Source: Litsea cubeba (lineage: Eukaryota > Streptophyta > Magnoliopsida > Laurales > Lauraceae). From it: 64,000 bases of DNA. Within the stretch, counting starts at the first letter, position 1, and each line of letters opens with the position of its first letter. The notes below the pieces were generated by a model. It searched no databases, was not told where the DNA came from, and was given only the letters and a program-made list of their open reading frames with translations. The stretch covers positions 63,326,804 to 63,390,803 of the forward strand of contig CM022944.1 in NCBI GenBank assembly GCA_012931725.1, in the 5' to 3' direction. Positions 10,842 to 21,343 of the stretch are shown here, piece by piece. A program made the position numbers and the translations under genes.

Positions 10842-10857
10842 ACCTTGAGGGGGCATT
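10842..10857 (+). promoter_or_regulatory. Polypurine tract of the left Tat element
   Basis: CCTTGAGGGGGCATT lies immediately before the LTR start TGTTGACAC. In LTR retrotransposons this site primes plus-strand DNA synthesis. Its place directly upstream of an LTR identifies that LTR as the 3' copy. Confidence 0.75.
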
Positions 10858-12422
10858 TGTTGACACAAAAAATGTCACTTTGCCTCTTCAAGATCAAAGA
10901 AGCTACATGAAGTTGCAGCCTACCGCAAAAGGGCAATGCTACTTCCAAAAAATTAAATCTTGTCAAAATCAAACAAAAACTGCAAGATCCTTCAAAACAG
11001 CCAAGAGATGAGTACACATGAAGTTTCGGGCCATTTCAAAATTGTTTGACCTAACTTCATTCCTCCAGCAGCTGAATAAGAGCTCCCAGCGGTGGCAGCG
11101 TCCAAGACATCACATCTTCGATCAGAGCCTGTGGATGGTCTCAAAATACCTCCAAAAGGCTCCACGACAAATTTCAGGTCAAACCAACAACGTTTGACCC
11201 TCCATCAACCCTTAACTAGTAGAATCAAGCCTCTCGGCAGTGAGAACCACCGAGGCCATCACTTATCAAACAGAGCACATGCGCGGCTTCAAAATGCTTA
11301 CAAAGGGCTACATGTCAAGTTTCAGGTCATTTCGACAACATTTGACAAGTCTTTGACTCTCGGAAGCCAAATCAGGCTTCCCGGCGGTAAAGCCCCCCGG
11401 GACCATGGTTTCCAAATCAGAGCTAATGGATTGTCTCAAAATGACTCCAATAGGCTCCCTGCAAAAGCTCAGGTCAATCGGACATCAGTTGACCACACAT
11501 TTGAGCGCGACGTCTTCTTCCCTATAGAATCAAGTCTACTGGCGACAGGACCCCACATGGCTTCAAAACTCAAACAAAAGCCTATGGCTGGTCTTATTTA
11601 TTGCTCAGGAGGCTTCACCTCAAATTTTAGGTCATTCCGACACCGTTTGACCCAGTTTTGGCTTCTGACGACGAATCGGCAACTTTACGCAACTAAGTCT
11701 TCGGCTTTCCCGGAAAATCAGAAACTTTGCACTCCAATATGCAAGGATTCTCGTCAAGTTTTCTATAGGGAAATCAGGCCAAAGTGTGTACAAAAACGTT
11801 AGAAAAAATGTTAGAGAAGAAAGAAGCAGAAAAAACCACGAAACGGTCGAAAATCGATGACCTAAAGGGAAAAAACCACTGGCGACCCTGGCCCATGGTC
11901 GCGGCATGGTCGCAGAATTTCCACCAAAAGGGCATTTTTCGGTCCCTTTTCATGTTCTGAGATGTCCGGCCCCTATGTTTTTCCAAAAAATTGACTTTTG
12001 AGGCACGAAATCCGTCGATCTTCGTCAACATCATGGGTCCGTCTTCAAGAGCATCAAATCATCATTGATCGCTTCGAAATCACCAACCGGCCGACCAAGA
12101 AAGCACACTTTATGCCCGATCGATCGAGAAATCGACAGGACAGGTGGCACCGGCCCACTGGCAGCAATCGATGTCTGAAGTTGCATGGTCATCCAACATT
12201 GATCAACATGAAGATCCATCGGCAATCATCGCAAGAAGAATTCCAAAAGATGCGGCACGGCCCGCAACTCGTCAACTGCCCAGGCGACCACTTAATGCAG
12301 TTAATTGACCCGTTTTATGGCAACTTAATGCGGTCATTAACTAATTATTTTGGACGGCCCAATCGAAATCAAGGTAAAAGGAGTTACTGGTTAGCCATAA
12401 ACACAACATTAACCCATGTAAC

Positions 12423-14477
12423 TGTTGGGATTGGTGTATGCCCTAAAGCCCACTAGCTGCACTCTCATCTTTTTGACACTGGATATTTACTGGCTATTTA
12501 ATGGAATGACTCTTTTCTCTATAAACATGTATATATGTATGGTTGTGTAAGGCCCATTGTTTCTAGTAAATGAATTAGGTGTGTAGTGGCTACACACAGA
12601 TAGGTCTGATTCATGGACACTGGAAACAATAAATTTGTTCATAACTGAGAGATGGAGTTGGGCACTTCATCTTGGTGTAAGTTATAGTGAGATACTCTCC
12701 TGTATTCAGGGTGACTTACCTAGGTCACGGGCGGTCTTTTCCGGATTTATCTCATTAGTGCATATGTCATGCATTGAACAGGACCATTGTAGGTGTGATC
12801 TCTAAAATAGTACTATCACTGAGAGAGATCAAGTCACCTCATGCTACTGAGTGATCAGTGCTCTTAATCTTGAGCATTTGTTGATGAATTGACGAAGTCG
12901 AGTTCTTGTGCTTTAATTCACTATGGGTGAGATCCTTCACATGGGTCAACAGCTCTGTGTTTTGGGTGCTCGGGCTTGATCAGTTGGGACGTGCAGATGC
13001 AATAAAGAATCTATGCCATCTAATGATGGAATGATCGTCCCCTTAGAATTATCCGATTAATCATCAAAATCTAAGATCTTAGTATATGGATGTTCCATAT
13101 GGATATTGAACTTGTGGGTCGCTCCCTGGACCAAGAGAATGATATCCGGATGATGATTAAGTTAAGGATATGAAGTTCTAAGGTTTAGATGTAATCGAGA
13201 AGGTTGATAGTACATCGGATAACCTGACTTAATTATGGATGTTACATAGAGGGGCATTTAGATCATTTTACTTAGTAGGTCGAAGACAACTGTCATTTTA
13301 TGACGAGCTCATTTTATAATTATTATTTGTCCCTGGAGTTCAACCATAACTCTATAGTGGAATGAGTTAAGGTTAAAATGATCTTAATGTTGCTATGGGT
13401 TTAGCATGGACATTTTTGGTCATTTTGGGAGCCAAGGTCAAATATGTCTTTTGGTCCCTTCTTTAGTCACTATCCTAGATTGGCATGGTTTCCTAATATG
13501 AGGTTGAACTATTTTGGAAAAGTTTTTGACTTGTGGGCCATGGTGTGGGCCAGCCATAAAGCGGGCCCCTTGTGTAAGGTTTACATTTTTACATAGGAAT
13601 CTTTACTTGGTAAATTGGTTTACCTTAGGATAAGAAATCCTACTATTATAGTATTCTAATTATTTTGTAAACAAATCATTAGAATAAGTTGCACACCCAT
13701 ATTGGTTGGTTGTTGATGTTAAAGAAAGCATTCTTTGTTTTCCTTTTGAACAAAAGAGAGCACTAAGTAGTAGGTGGGATTTTTTTTTCTCACTAAGTAG
13801 TAGGTGGGATTTTTTTTTCAAATTCTTCCTCATGGTTGTACAAGTTTTGTTTAGAAAAAAAGAGCACTAAGAAAAAGATAGGTTTTCTTTTCAAAATCTC
13901 CATCATGGGTGTATATGATATGTTTAAATGTATCCTTAAGTTTTCTATATAAGGAGGAAGACACCATGGAAGTCTAAGACATCTCATATGCTATGACAAT
14001 CCTATGTGAGAAAATCCCACATGTCTAGCCTTCTTCTCTTCTTCATTGATGAGAGTTTCAGGTCTGAGATTTTTCCATAGATTGAAAGTTCTCAAAACTC
14101 ATCTAGAAATCTAGATTAAGATCCCACCATCTTAGCCAATCAGATTTGGAAGTGAAATAGAGAAGAAGATCAAAAACTATTTTACTGCAGAAAAATTCCA
14201 GCAATGTGCTAGCTGATTGCAAGTCTAAGTTCAGCCCATTGGATCATTTATTTCAGAGACTTGAAGTCTACATATCATCAAGGTAATAGTCTTCTTGTAT
14301 CTCCTTTAATTATACACTTGTTGATCATGATTCGGTGGAGTTATAATGCGATTTATATGGCTGATTTATGCTGCGTATATGCTGAAATCAGATTTGTTTT
14401 AAAAATCTGTCATGTTCTAAATCAGCCATGGGCATCTTCTGGTAGTGTTTTCCAGATCTGAATCGCGGTTTCTTTCA
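12423..14477 (+). mobile_element. Solo LTR (probably Copia) nested in the Tat LTR
   Basis: Starts TGTTGGGATTGG, ends TTTCTTTCA and is flanked on both sides by GTAAC (12418-12422 and 14478-14482), a perfect 5-bp target duplication. Removing it restores the Tat LTR phrase GTAACTCCTCCCATCATGG seen in the other copies. No internal region, primer site or coding sequence is present, so it is a solo LTR produced by recombination between the two LTRs of one element. The Copia assignment rests on the terminal sequence style and is uncertain. It could be another LTR family. Confidence 0.85.
13761..13820. repeat. 30-bp tandem duplication inside the solo LTR
   Basis: CACTAAGTAGTAGGTGGGAT followed by a T-run and CT/CA occurs twice in direct succession (13761-13790 and 13791-13820). 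The units are nearly identical, which suggests a recent local duplication. Confidence 0.85.
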
Positions 14478-14660
14478 GTAACTCCTCCCATCATGGAGCT
14501 TAAATGCGATTATAGGCCCTTAATTCTCCATCGGCCAATCAGAAGCCAATTCAAAGAAAAGAAGTTACAAAATAAATAAATTAAAACTTGTAAGTCCTCC
14601 CTTTATGTGGCTTTATTACAATTAAAGCTTACAAACTCTCCTAGATGTGTACCAAAGGCC

Positions 14661-14668
14661 TATAAAAG
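14661..14668 (+). promoter_or_regulatory. TATA box of the left Tat LTR
   Basis: TATAAAAG within the conserved GGCCTATAAAAGGAGAGC context. It aligns with TATAAATA at 33168, 36124 and, on the minus strand, 48459. It marks the presumed U3/R promoter. Confidence 0.65.
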
Positions 14669-15437
14669 GAGAGCAATCCATTAAGAATCGATCCCGAAAT
14701 CCAAACAGAAAATCCATCAAAAAGTTTCACAGAAAAGAGAAAATACTGCTGAAGTCCTGCATCAACCACCACTACAAGGTGACAAAAGTCCCTTGGGGGT
14801 ATCCCCCCCCCCCCCCCCCTCAAGGCCTTTTCATTCTCCTCCTATCTACATGGCTTAGACGTGGCTTTTCAGCCCGTCTACTTATCTTTTTATTGGACAT
14901 AGGACCTCATCTTGGTCTTTGTTCTCTAAAAATCTGAGGGTAAGTCGAGCCAAGCAAATCAAAACCATCCTCTGCTTTCATCTGCATGGATGATGGCGAG
15001 GTCCACACATGGCTTGCGACCGTCAATCTAAACGAGTCCCCACAATCTCCTGAGAAGTTAGATTCTTTTTTCTTGCTTTTCATTTTATGTTGTAATGTTT
15101 AAAGAAACAAAAAAAATCACAACTCTTGTCTTTCACTATTGATAAGAATTGTAAATTGGCTATAAATGCCAAACATCACCTTTCACGGCATTCAAAAATA
15201 AACATATCTATTTTCTTTATATGTGCAATTAAAACTAGAAAATAGTTGATTTCCTTTTCTACTTGCGAAGGTGGATCTCCGGACCATCACTTGCAATTCC
15301 AAGTAGAGTAGAAAATCTGGCACACCCATACAAAAAAAGTTGATGTTCGCTTTGCCTCCAGTTACGTAAGGGTTGGACCCCACGGACTCTCACGTCCGCT
15401 GACCTCAATAGCGCCGAGCGCAAATGTGGGTCCATCA

Positions 15438-15893
15438 AAGATGAACCTATTGCCTCCTTGTACATATGAAAAAACCAAAAATGGTTTCCGTGTGAGCTAA
15501 CCAGTCATCTGCTACTAGAGGATCTTCTTGGCCAGTAAACTCTTTTGGTCCTCTCTTTTAAAAACATTCAAATAGCACATTTGGGTCATTGTATTTGTTG
15601 TTAATAGCAATATTGAGACCCTATTGATGAGCTGGTATGGGTTCCGGTCTTCTTTCTGACACTTCTAAAAGCTGCCTCTGAACTTGTGTCAATTCTTTAT
15701 CCTTCTTAGCCATTCGTTCTTGCAGTCTGATCTGATTTTCATTAGCCTTTTGTTGTTGTTTGATCATGACTTGCATGAGCTGGTGAAATTGATTCTGCAT
15801 GGTGTTATCAACTAAGTATGTCTGTGATGGATCTACGCTTTCACTGTTACTGCCAGAAAGATTAGCGTTCGCTGGGTCTCTACGTGGAGGCAT
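15438..15893 (-). pseudogene. Inverted 5' gag fragment of a Tekay-like chromovirus
   Basis: From the ATG at 15893 the minus strand reads a gag N-terminus beginning MPPRR with a Gln-rich helical stretch. After a frame break it continues (about 15560-15440) into a retrotransposon-gag motif (FTGQEDPLVADDWL) and ends where the Tat LTR begins at 15437. Gag proteins form the particle that packages element RNA. The orientation is opposite to the pol sequence that starts near 16084, so this end of the element is inverted or comes from a second copy. In-frame stops make it non-functional. The abrupt junction suggests the Tat element inserted into this gag. Confidence 0.72.
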
Positions 15894-16041
15894 AGCTGCA
15901 AAACCACTTATTAGTACACAATAATTGACAAAAAAAAATACGTACCCAAATCCCACTAGACACTAAGAAATGAAAACTCTTAACAAATCCTCGCCACGTT
16001 CCTACGTTTCTAGTTTCTTTAAATTCCTTGAAACATATCTT

Positions 16042-16053
16042 GCTCTGATACCA
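16042..16053 (-). promoter_or_regulatory. Primer-binding site (initiator Met tRNA type)
   Basis: Read on the minus strand the site is TGGTATCAGAGC, the standard plant retrotransposon primer site complementary to the 3' end of initiator methionyl tRNA. It sits about 150 nt upstream of the inverted gag start, as expected for a 5' leader. No LTR end is recognisable just upstream of it (plus-strand 16054-16083). Confidence 0.75.
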
Positions 16054-16083
16054 GTCCAGTCACTATAATTAAATTCCCGTTGT

Positions 16084-17351
16084 GTGTGGACTTTTGGATG
16101 TTTTTTCAGAGAAGATTTAAGGTTTTCCATGGTCAAGGAGATTGATTTCACAATAGAGCTTATGCCAGGGACTGCTCCGATTTCTATTGCACCTTACCAG
16201 ATGGCTCCGGCAGAATTGGGGGAATTAAAAGTACAGTTGCAAGAATTATTAGAAAAAGGTTTTATTAGACCGAACATCTCACCATGGGGAGCCCTAGTTT
16301 TGTTTGTCAAGAAAAAGATGGTAGCTTGAGAATGTGAATTGACTACAGAAGACTGAACCAAGTGACTATAAAAAATAAATATCCATTGCCAATGATAGAC
16401 GAGTTGTTTGATCGATAGCAAGAAGTAGCGTATTTTTTAAAGATTGACTTGCGATCCGGGTACCATCAACTGAGAGTTAGGGAGTCAGATATACCGAAGA
16501 CATCTTTTCGAACTAAATATGGGCACTATGAATTTCTAGTGATGCCCTTCGGATTGACAAACGCACCGGCACTGTTCATGGCTTTAATGAACATGATCTT
16601 TGCACAACACTTAGATCAGTTCACAGTTGTTTTCATTGACGATAATTTGGTGTATTCCAAGTCTAGAGAAGACCATGAGTAGCATCTGAGGACATCATTA
16701 CATCTTTTAAGAGACAACCAGTTGTATGCAAAGCTTGGAAAATGCGAACTGTGACTAGAACAAGTTGCGTTTTGGGGTCATATCATCTCCAAGGAAGGCC
16801 TAGCAGTCGATCCAACAAAGATAGAATCAGTTATCAGTTGGGAAAGGCCGAAGAATGTGACCGAAATTAGAAGTTTTATGGGATTAACGGGCTACTATAG
16901 GAGGTTTATGTAGGGATTTTCATCTATTGCGGCGCCTTTGACCAAATTTGCCCGGAAGAATGTGCCATTCGTGTGGACAGAGAAGTGTCAAGCTAGTTTT
17001 AAAGAGCTGAAAAAAAAGATTAGCGCACACCAATCCTCACATTACCACCGGGCAGTGGTGAATTTATTATGCATAAAGATACATCGAATGTGGGACTTGG
17101 GTGTGTGTTAATGCAAGATGGCGAGGTTATTGCATATGATTGAGACAGTTGAAGGACTATGAGAGGAATTATGCAACCCATGACTTAGAGTTGGCAACAG
17201 TTCTCTTCGCGTTGAATATGTGGAGACACTATCTATATAGGGAGAAATTTGAAGTCCATTCAAACCACCGCAGTCTCAAATATTTATTTTCTCTGAAGGA
17301 GATTGCCAGTCGTCATGGCCAGCCAGTTTCAATTACTTTCGACAGAGATAA
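16084..17351 (+). pseudogene. Tekay-like chromovirus pol, 5' part (RT and RNase H)
   Basis: Reverse-transcriptase sequence in pieces. 16084-16329 carries the N-terminal RT region (IDFTIELMPGTAPIS, PYQMAP). 16449-16682 carries DLRSGYHQLRV, MPFGLTNAPALF and the active-site FIDD. 16686-17050 carries GYYRRFM and the connection region, and 17140-17300 the RNase H tail (YATHDLELATVLFAL, HSNHRSLKYLFS). Stops occur at about 16328, 16681 and 16755. At about 17300 the RNase H end jumps directly to the integrase phrase GQPVSITFDRD, so several hundred bases, including the integrase zinc-binding region, are deleted. The CACTA element then interrupts the frame. The rest continues at 25566. Confidence 0.85.
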
Positions 17352-17739
17352 GACTACAACAAAAATCATTTTTCACGACAAATATTCCACGACATTTTGA
17401 AAATTTGTCACTAAATGTTATTTTTCGCGACAAAATATTCATCTCGTCGCCTAAAAAGAAAACGCAAATTATTTAGCGACGATAATTTCATTTGTCGCTA
17501 AATATTGTTGCGAAAAATTTTGCGCCAAAAAATGGAGTTGGCGCCCTCAAGAGATAAAGTTTTTCCGATGAAACTATTTATTTGGCGACGTGTTATTTTT
17601 GTCGGTAAATCATTTGCACCATATTTTATTAAAAGTATTTTGCGACAAAAATATGTCGTCACAGAATTCCTTAAAAATAGTCCACAACGAAATTGTTTCG
17701 TCACAGAATACAAAAAATTTGGGGGTGGCGCCATCCATT

Positions 17740-20146
17740 TTCGCGGTTCAATTTTGAGCGATACTCCCCCACGCCATACTCCTCCCCTTTATTTCTCTCT
17801 TTCATTTCTCTCAACGAGGTTTTTTTGCAGAGGATTTCTTCTACTTCAGATCTCAAAATCCGAAGAAGGTACGCTCTCTCTCTTCTATTCTTCTCAACTA
17901 CCGATCTCCTCTTTCTTCCCATCTCTCATCGACGAAACCCACGAAAAGGGGCTTTTCATTCATCTGCTGCAATTTGATTCTCTGTTGAAATCTCGTTGTA
18001 TATTGCAACACCTGAAGTTGTTTTTGATTTTCAAATGAAAAGGAAGCATGGAGGTTTTTAGATTGAAAGAGAAAGTCCTAAGGCATCTTTCTTCTGCTGT
18101 GATTTTCTTTTCCGTAGAAAATGGAAACCTAAAGACTTGATTTTTATGCAGTCTTAGTTTCCATTGCTTGTGTAGGATCGATTAGAAATATGATCTACCT
18201 TTTGGGGGGTTCAAATATGCATTTTGAGAGATTTGCAAAAAATGATTTTATATCGAAAAATGGAAACCAACCAAACCATTGTGCCGTTGTACTACTGCAC
18301 GATAAGAGACTGATTTTTTGGTTTTGCATAGAGGGATTATAAAGAAGCAAAAAATATTCTTTTAAACAATGGCATGGTTAATGGTTTAAATTTCAGCCGT
18401 TGCTCTGTCTCTTCTTCTTCTACTACTTTCTTAATCTCTTTTTTTTTTTTTTTTGTTCTCTCTGCTGGGTTTGGGGCTGGGGTGTCAATTGTTGGGGAGT
18501 GGGATGGAGCAAGGTTTCTGCAGGGATGGGTTGCTATGGGAATGGGTCACTGATGGGACTGAGTTAGTGAAGAAAAAAAACACTCAAAAAAGAAACAATA
18601 TATATATAAAAACAGAGCTGTTTATTTCTTGTTCTTCATCTTTACTCTGTAGTAAAGATGAGTCCGGCTCTGTTCTCCTCAGCCCATTAGGTGTGGATGC
18701 TTTGCAGAGTGCAGAATCGGATAGTGTCTTCTTGCTTTCTTTTGTTGTCCTGCAGTGTGGTGTAGTGTTTTTCTTTGGGGTGCTTTCTCTCTGGGCAGTG
18801 AAGTCTGGTGTTTTGGTAGTGCAGTGTGGTGTGCTCAGTTTAGTGATCAGTGGTTTTCTACTGAGTAGTGCGGCGAAGTGCTAAGTGTATGACTTCTTTA
18901 GTAGGTTGTTGGTTACTTTGTCTTCTGTGATCCTATTCAATCCTTCATTTTATGGTTTTGGGTGTTTAGCTTTTCATTGTAGCCCTTTTGTACTGTAAAG
19001 CTTAAATGAATGAGAAGTTACTATTCAAAAATCAAATAAAGTAAAATTCAAAGGCACCATTATTGAACAACTTGTACACAGTTGGAAGTTTCCTTTCTAA
19101 TGACACTTATTTTTTACACATATCTAATTTTTCATGAAGCTTAGGTATGGGAGCGGATAGAGTAAATCCTAGAATCTTAGCTATTAAAATTTGTATTTCT
19201 TACCCATCAGTTTTTTTCCCATGGAATTTAGAGCTTGGACCATTTCCTTGTTTCTCTGTGAGTTTCCATTTGCACATTAGACCATTTTCTCCATCCTTTT
19301 GGTCTTGACCAATTCACGCTTATGTTATCATTTCCAATTGATTACTAGGACCTGACCTGTGTATATCACCAAATGTATAATGTGTATAGAGCTTCTACTA
19401 TGAGTGGCGTAGTAAAACTGCATTACGTATAAATTTTGAGTATTCCTAGGAACTCAATTTCTTGTTATGGATATAGAAACAACAGTTCTATATACTTAAG
19501 AATAAGTTGCCTCTATATGGAAAAAACTATTCTGCACACAGTGCTTCCATTCTGTGCTATGTAGAGTGGTGTTTTGGGTTGTGCTTTGCTGAGTGATGTG
19601 CTTGGTGGTGTTGTAGTTTTCTTGTGTTCCCTCCTTGGTATATTGCCCCATAGCAATGCTTCCTTGCTCAGACCTTCTGCTTGTTTGGGTTGGCTTCTTA
19701 GCTTCTTCTGCAGCCTTTTGTCAAGTTGGGTTGGCATTTTTTGGAGGGGACTTCTGGGGTTTGGTATGTACTGAGAAGATGGAAAAATCTAGGGATTTGG
19801 AATTAATTTTTAGGGTTGGATTTCAGCAGGGATTGATGTGGAGATTGTTGTGACTGACTCCAACCGACCGGAATGGGTTTTACTTGAGGTTCAAAATCCT
19901 GGATTTTGGGTACTGATTTTTTTAAATATTATAGATGACACTGATGCAGAACCTGATTTGTAGTTAATGTTTATTTGTATAAGAACCACTACTCTATAAT
20001 CATAACTCTTATTTTGTTCTACCTTCTTTTCTATTTACATGGATATTGGTAATATTACATAACAATTCATTGTATAATGCATTGTTCTTATATAATGGTA
20101 AGGTAACTAAATTGTTATGAAGTTTTAGATACTTTTTTTTAAGCAG
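17740..20146 (+). other. CACTA 5' non-coding region
   Basis: Contains a pyrimidine-rich stretch (17770-17930, CTCTC/TTCTTC) resembling a plant 5' UTR, and T-rich DNA. It also has two loosely similar TG-rich blocks (about 18740-18850 and 19550-19700) built from AGTGTGGTGT / GTGGTGTTG words. Open frames here are low-complexity. I see no protein domain. Part of it may be an untranslated first exon and a long first intron of the gene at 20156. Confidence 0.4.
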
Positions 20147-20155
20147 GTCACATAT

Positions 20156-21343
20156 ATGGCACATTCTTCTCGACTTCGCCCTCGATCTGCACCGGCATCC
20201 GCATTACTATCTACTGACACTGCTCTGCCACCAGTTGATGTGATTTCATCACCATGCATACCAACTTCAGTTCTCAAATGGACTGCAGTAGTATTGGTAA
20301 GATATCAAATCTAATCATGTAAGCTTCATGTTTTAGTGCATATAATGTTTGTACTAACCAGGTTTTATGTGAAATTTGTAGGTGATACATCCCGACGGGG
20401 GCGGGGCCCAACTAAAGGGTTTCGCTCAGAGCGTTCAATGGCCAAGACCGGGGGCAAACTATTGGTTCAGTTCAAGAATAATGTGCCAATAGCGATAAAT
20501 GCCTCAGATTTAGTGTGAGATTGGGTTGCAAGTTAGGAACGTCACCCCAGTTAGGGGCGTGCGGAGATGGAAAGAGGTTCCTGCTGATGTTAGAGAAGTC
20601 ATCAAGGCTCATGCATTTGTAAGTCTAAACTTGACAACTGTTTGATGTATAAAGAGTCCTCAAATAATCGTATTAATTTGAATTTCAGACAAAGTATGAG
20701 GTCGTGGATTACAACACTAGTGATGATGTACGGGTAGCTGTTGATCGTAAGTTTCAAGCTAGGTACAGGGATTGGCGGAGCTGGATGCACACTCATTACA
20801 AGAATTGCTTGAAGAAGGAGATCGATCCAAAGACCGTACCCTTTTCGGGTGTTAACAAGGATGATTGGGTGTGGGTGATAGAAAATGTGTACGAGGATGA
20901 GAAATTCCATGTAACAGGCTATGTTTTTCAGCTTCGTTTTCAATCCTTACTTCTGATGTGTTGTGTTTCTATTTAGTCAACACGTACAATAACTGAAACT
21001 TTCCAGCTTACTTGTTATTTCTTGTGTACAGGAACGCTCTATGAAGAATACTGAAAGTCAAAAGAGATTGCCTTACAATCATTGCATGGGTTTCAAGTCT
21101 TTCAAAGCTGCAATGCATGCCTTGGTGAAGTTTTTTAACTTACATTTTATTAAATTTGCAATTGTGTAATTCTGAATTTTACTATCACCTATCATGAAAT
21201 CTTAATTATGTACTAACATTGAAATTGATGCAAGTAGGCGGACCTCGAGACAGGGGAGGAGCCCCATCGTTGAATTTTATAAGGAGTCGCACTACAATAA
21301 GAAGAAAGACAAGTGGATGGACAAAAAGTATCAGGAAATATAT
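20156..21343 (+). pseudogene. Transposase_24-like (Ptta/En/Spm) gene of the CACTA element
   Basis: Several exons with GT-AG introns. Exon 20156-20296 begins at the ATG after a CAG acceptor. The next (20382-20622) holds RRGRGPTKGF, GGKLLVQFKNN and RNVTPVRGVRRWKEVP. The exon at about 20690-20911 reads KYEVVDYNTSDDVRVAVDRK and HYKNC. About 21032-21123 reads RLPYNHCMGFKSF, and 21238-21343 has KESHYNKKKDKWMDKKYQEIY. This order matches the plant En/Spm-associated Transposase_24 family, a DNA-binding accessory protein rather than the catalytic transposase. One-base frame changes near 20516 and 21272 show decay. Further 3' exons were not recognised. The exon-1/exon-2 phase does not fit cleanly, so the first junction is uncertain. 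Confidence 0.75.

Larger units (their letters stand above)
10858..15437 (+). mobile_element. 3' LTR of the left Tat element (interrupted)
   Basis: Begins TGTTGACAC and ends GGTCCATCA, like the other Tat LTRs here. Its 4,580-bp span includes a 2,055-bp solo LTR plus one 5-bp duplication, so the LTR itself is about 2.5 kb. U3 (about 11030-11700) holds about five degenerate repeats of 130-165 bp with the core TTTCAGGTCATTTCGACA. The TATA box is at 14661-14668, followed by a poly-G/poly-C hairpin (about 14791-14825). Open frames inside it, such as 11092-11802, come from these repeats and have no protein-like composition. On its right it abuts an inverted chromovirus gag piece. Confidence 0.88.

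Noticed and set aside
11092..11802. 236-codon open frame in the left Tat LTR
   Set aside because: Produced by the degenerate U3 repeats. Related frames appear in each LTR copy with shifting ends. Composition is not protein-like and no domain is visible.
18453..18884. 143-codon frame within the CACTA element
   Set aside because: Begins in a T-run and uses TG-rich low-complexity sequence. No resemblance to transposase or host proteins.
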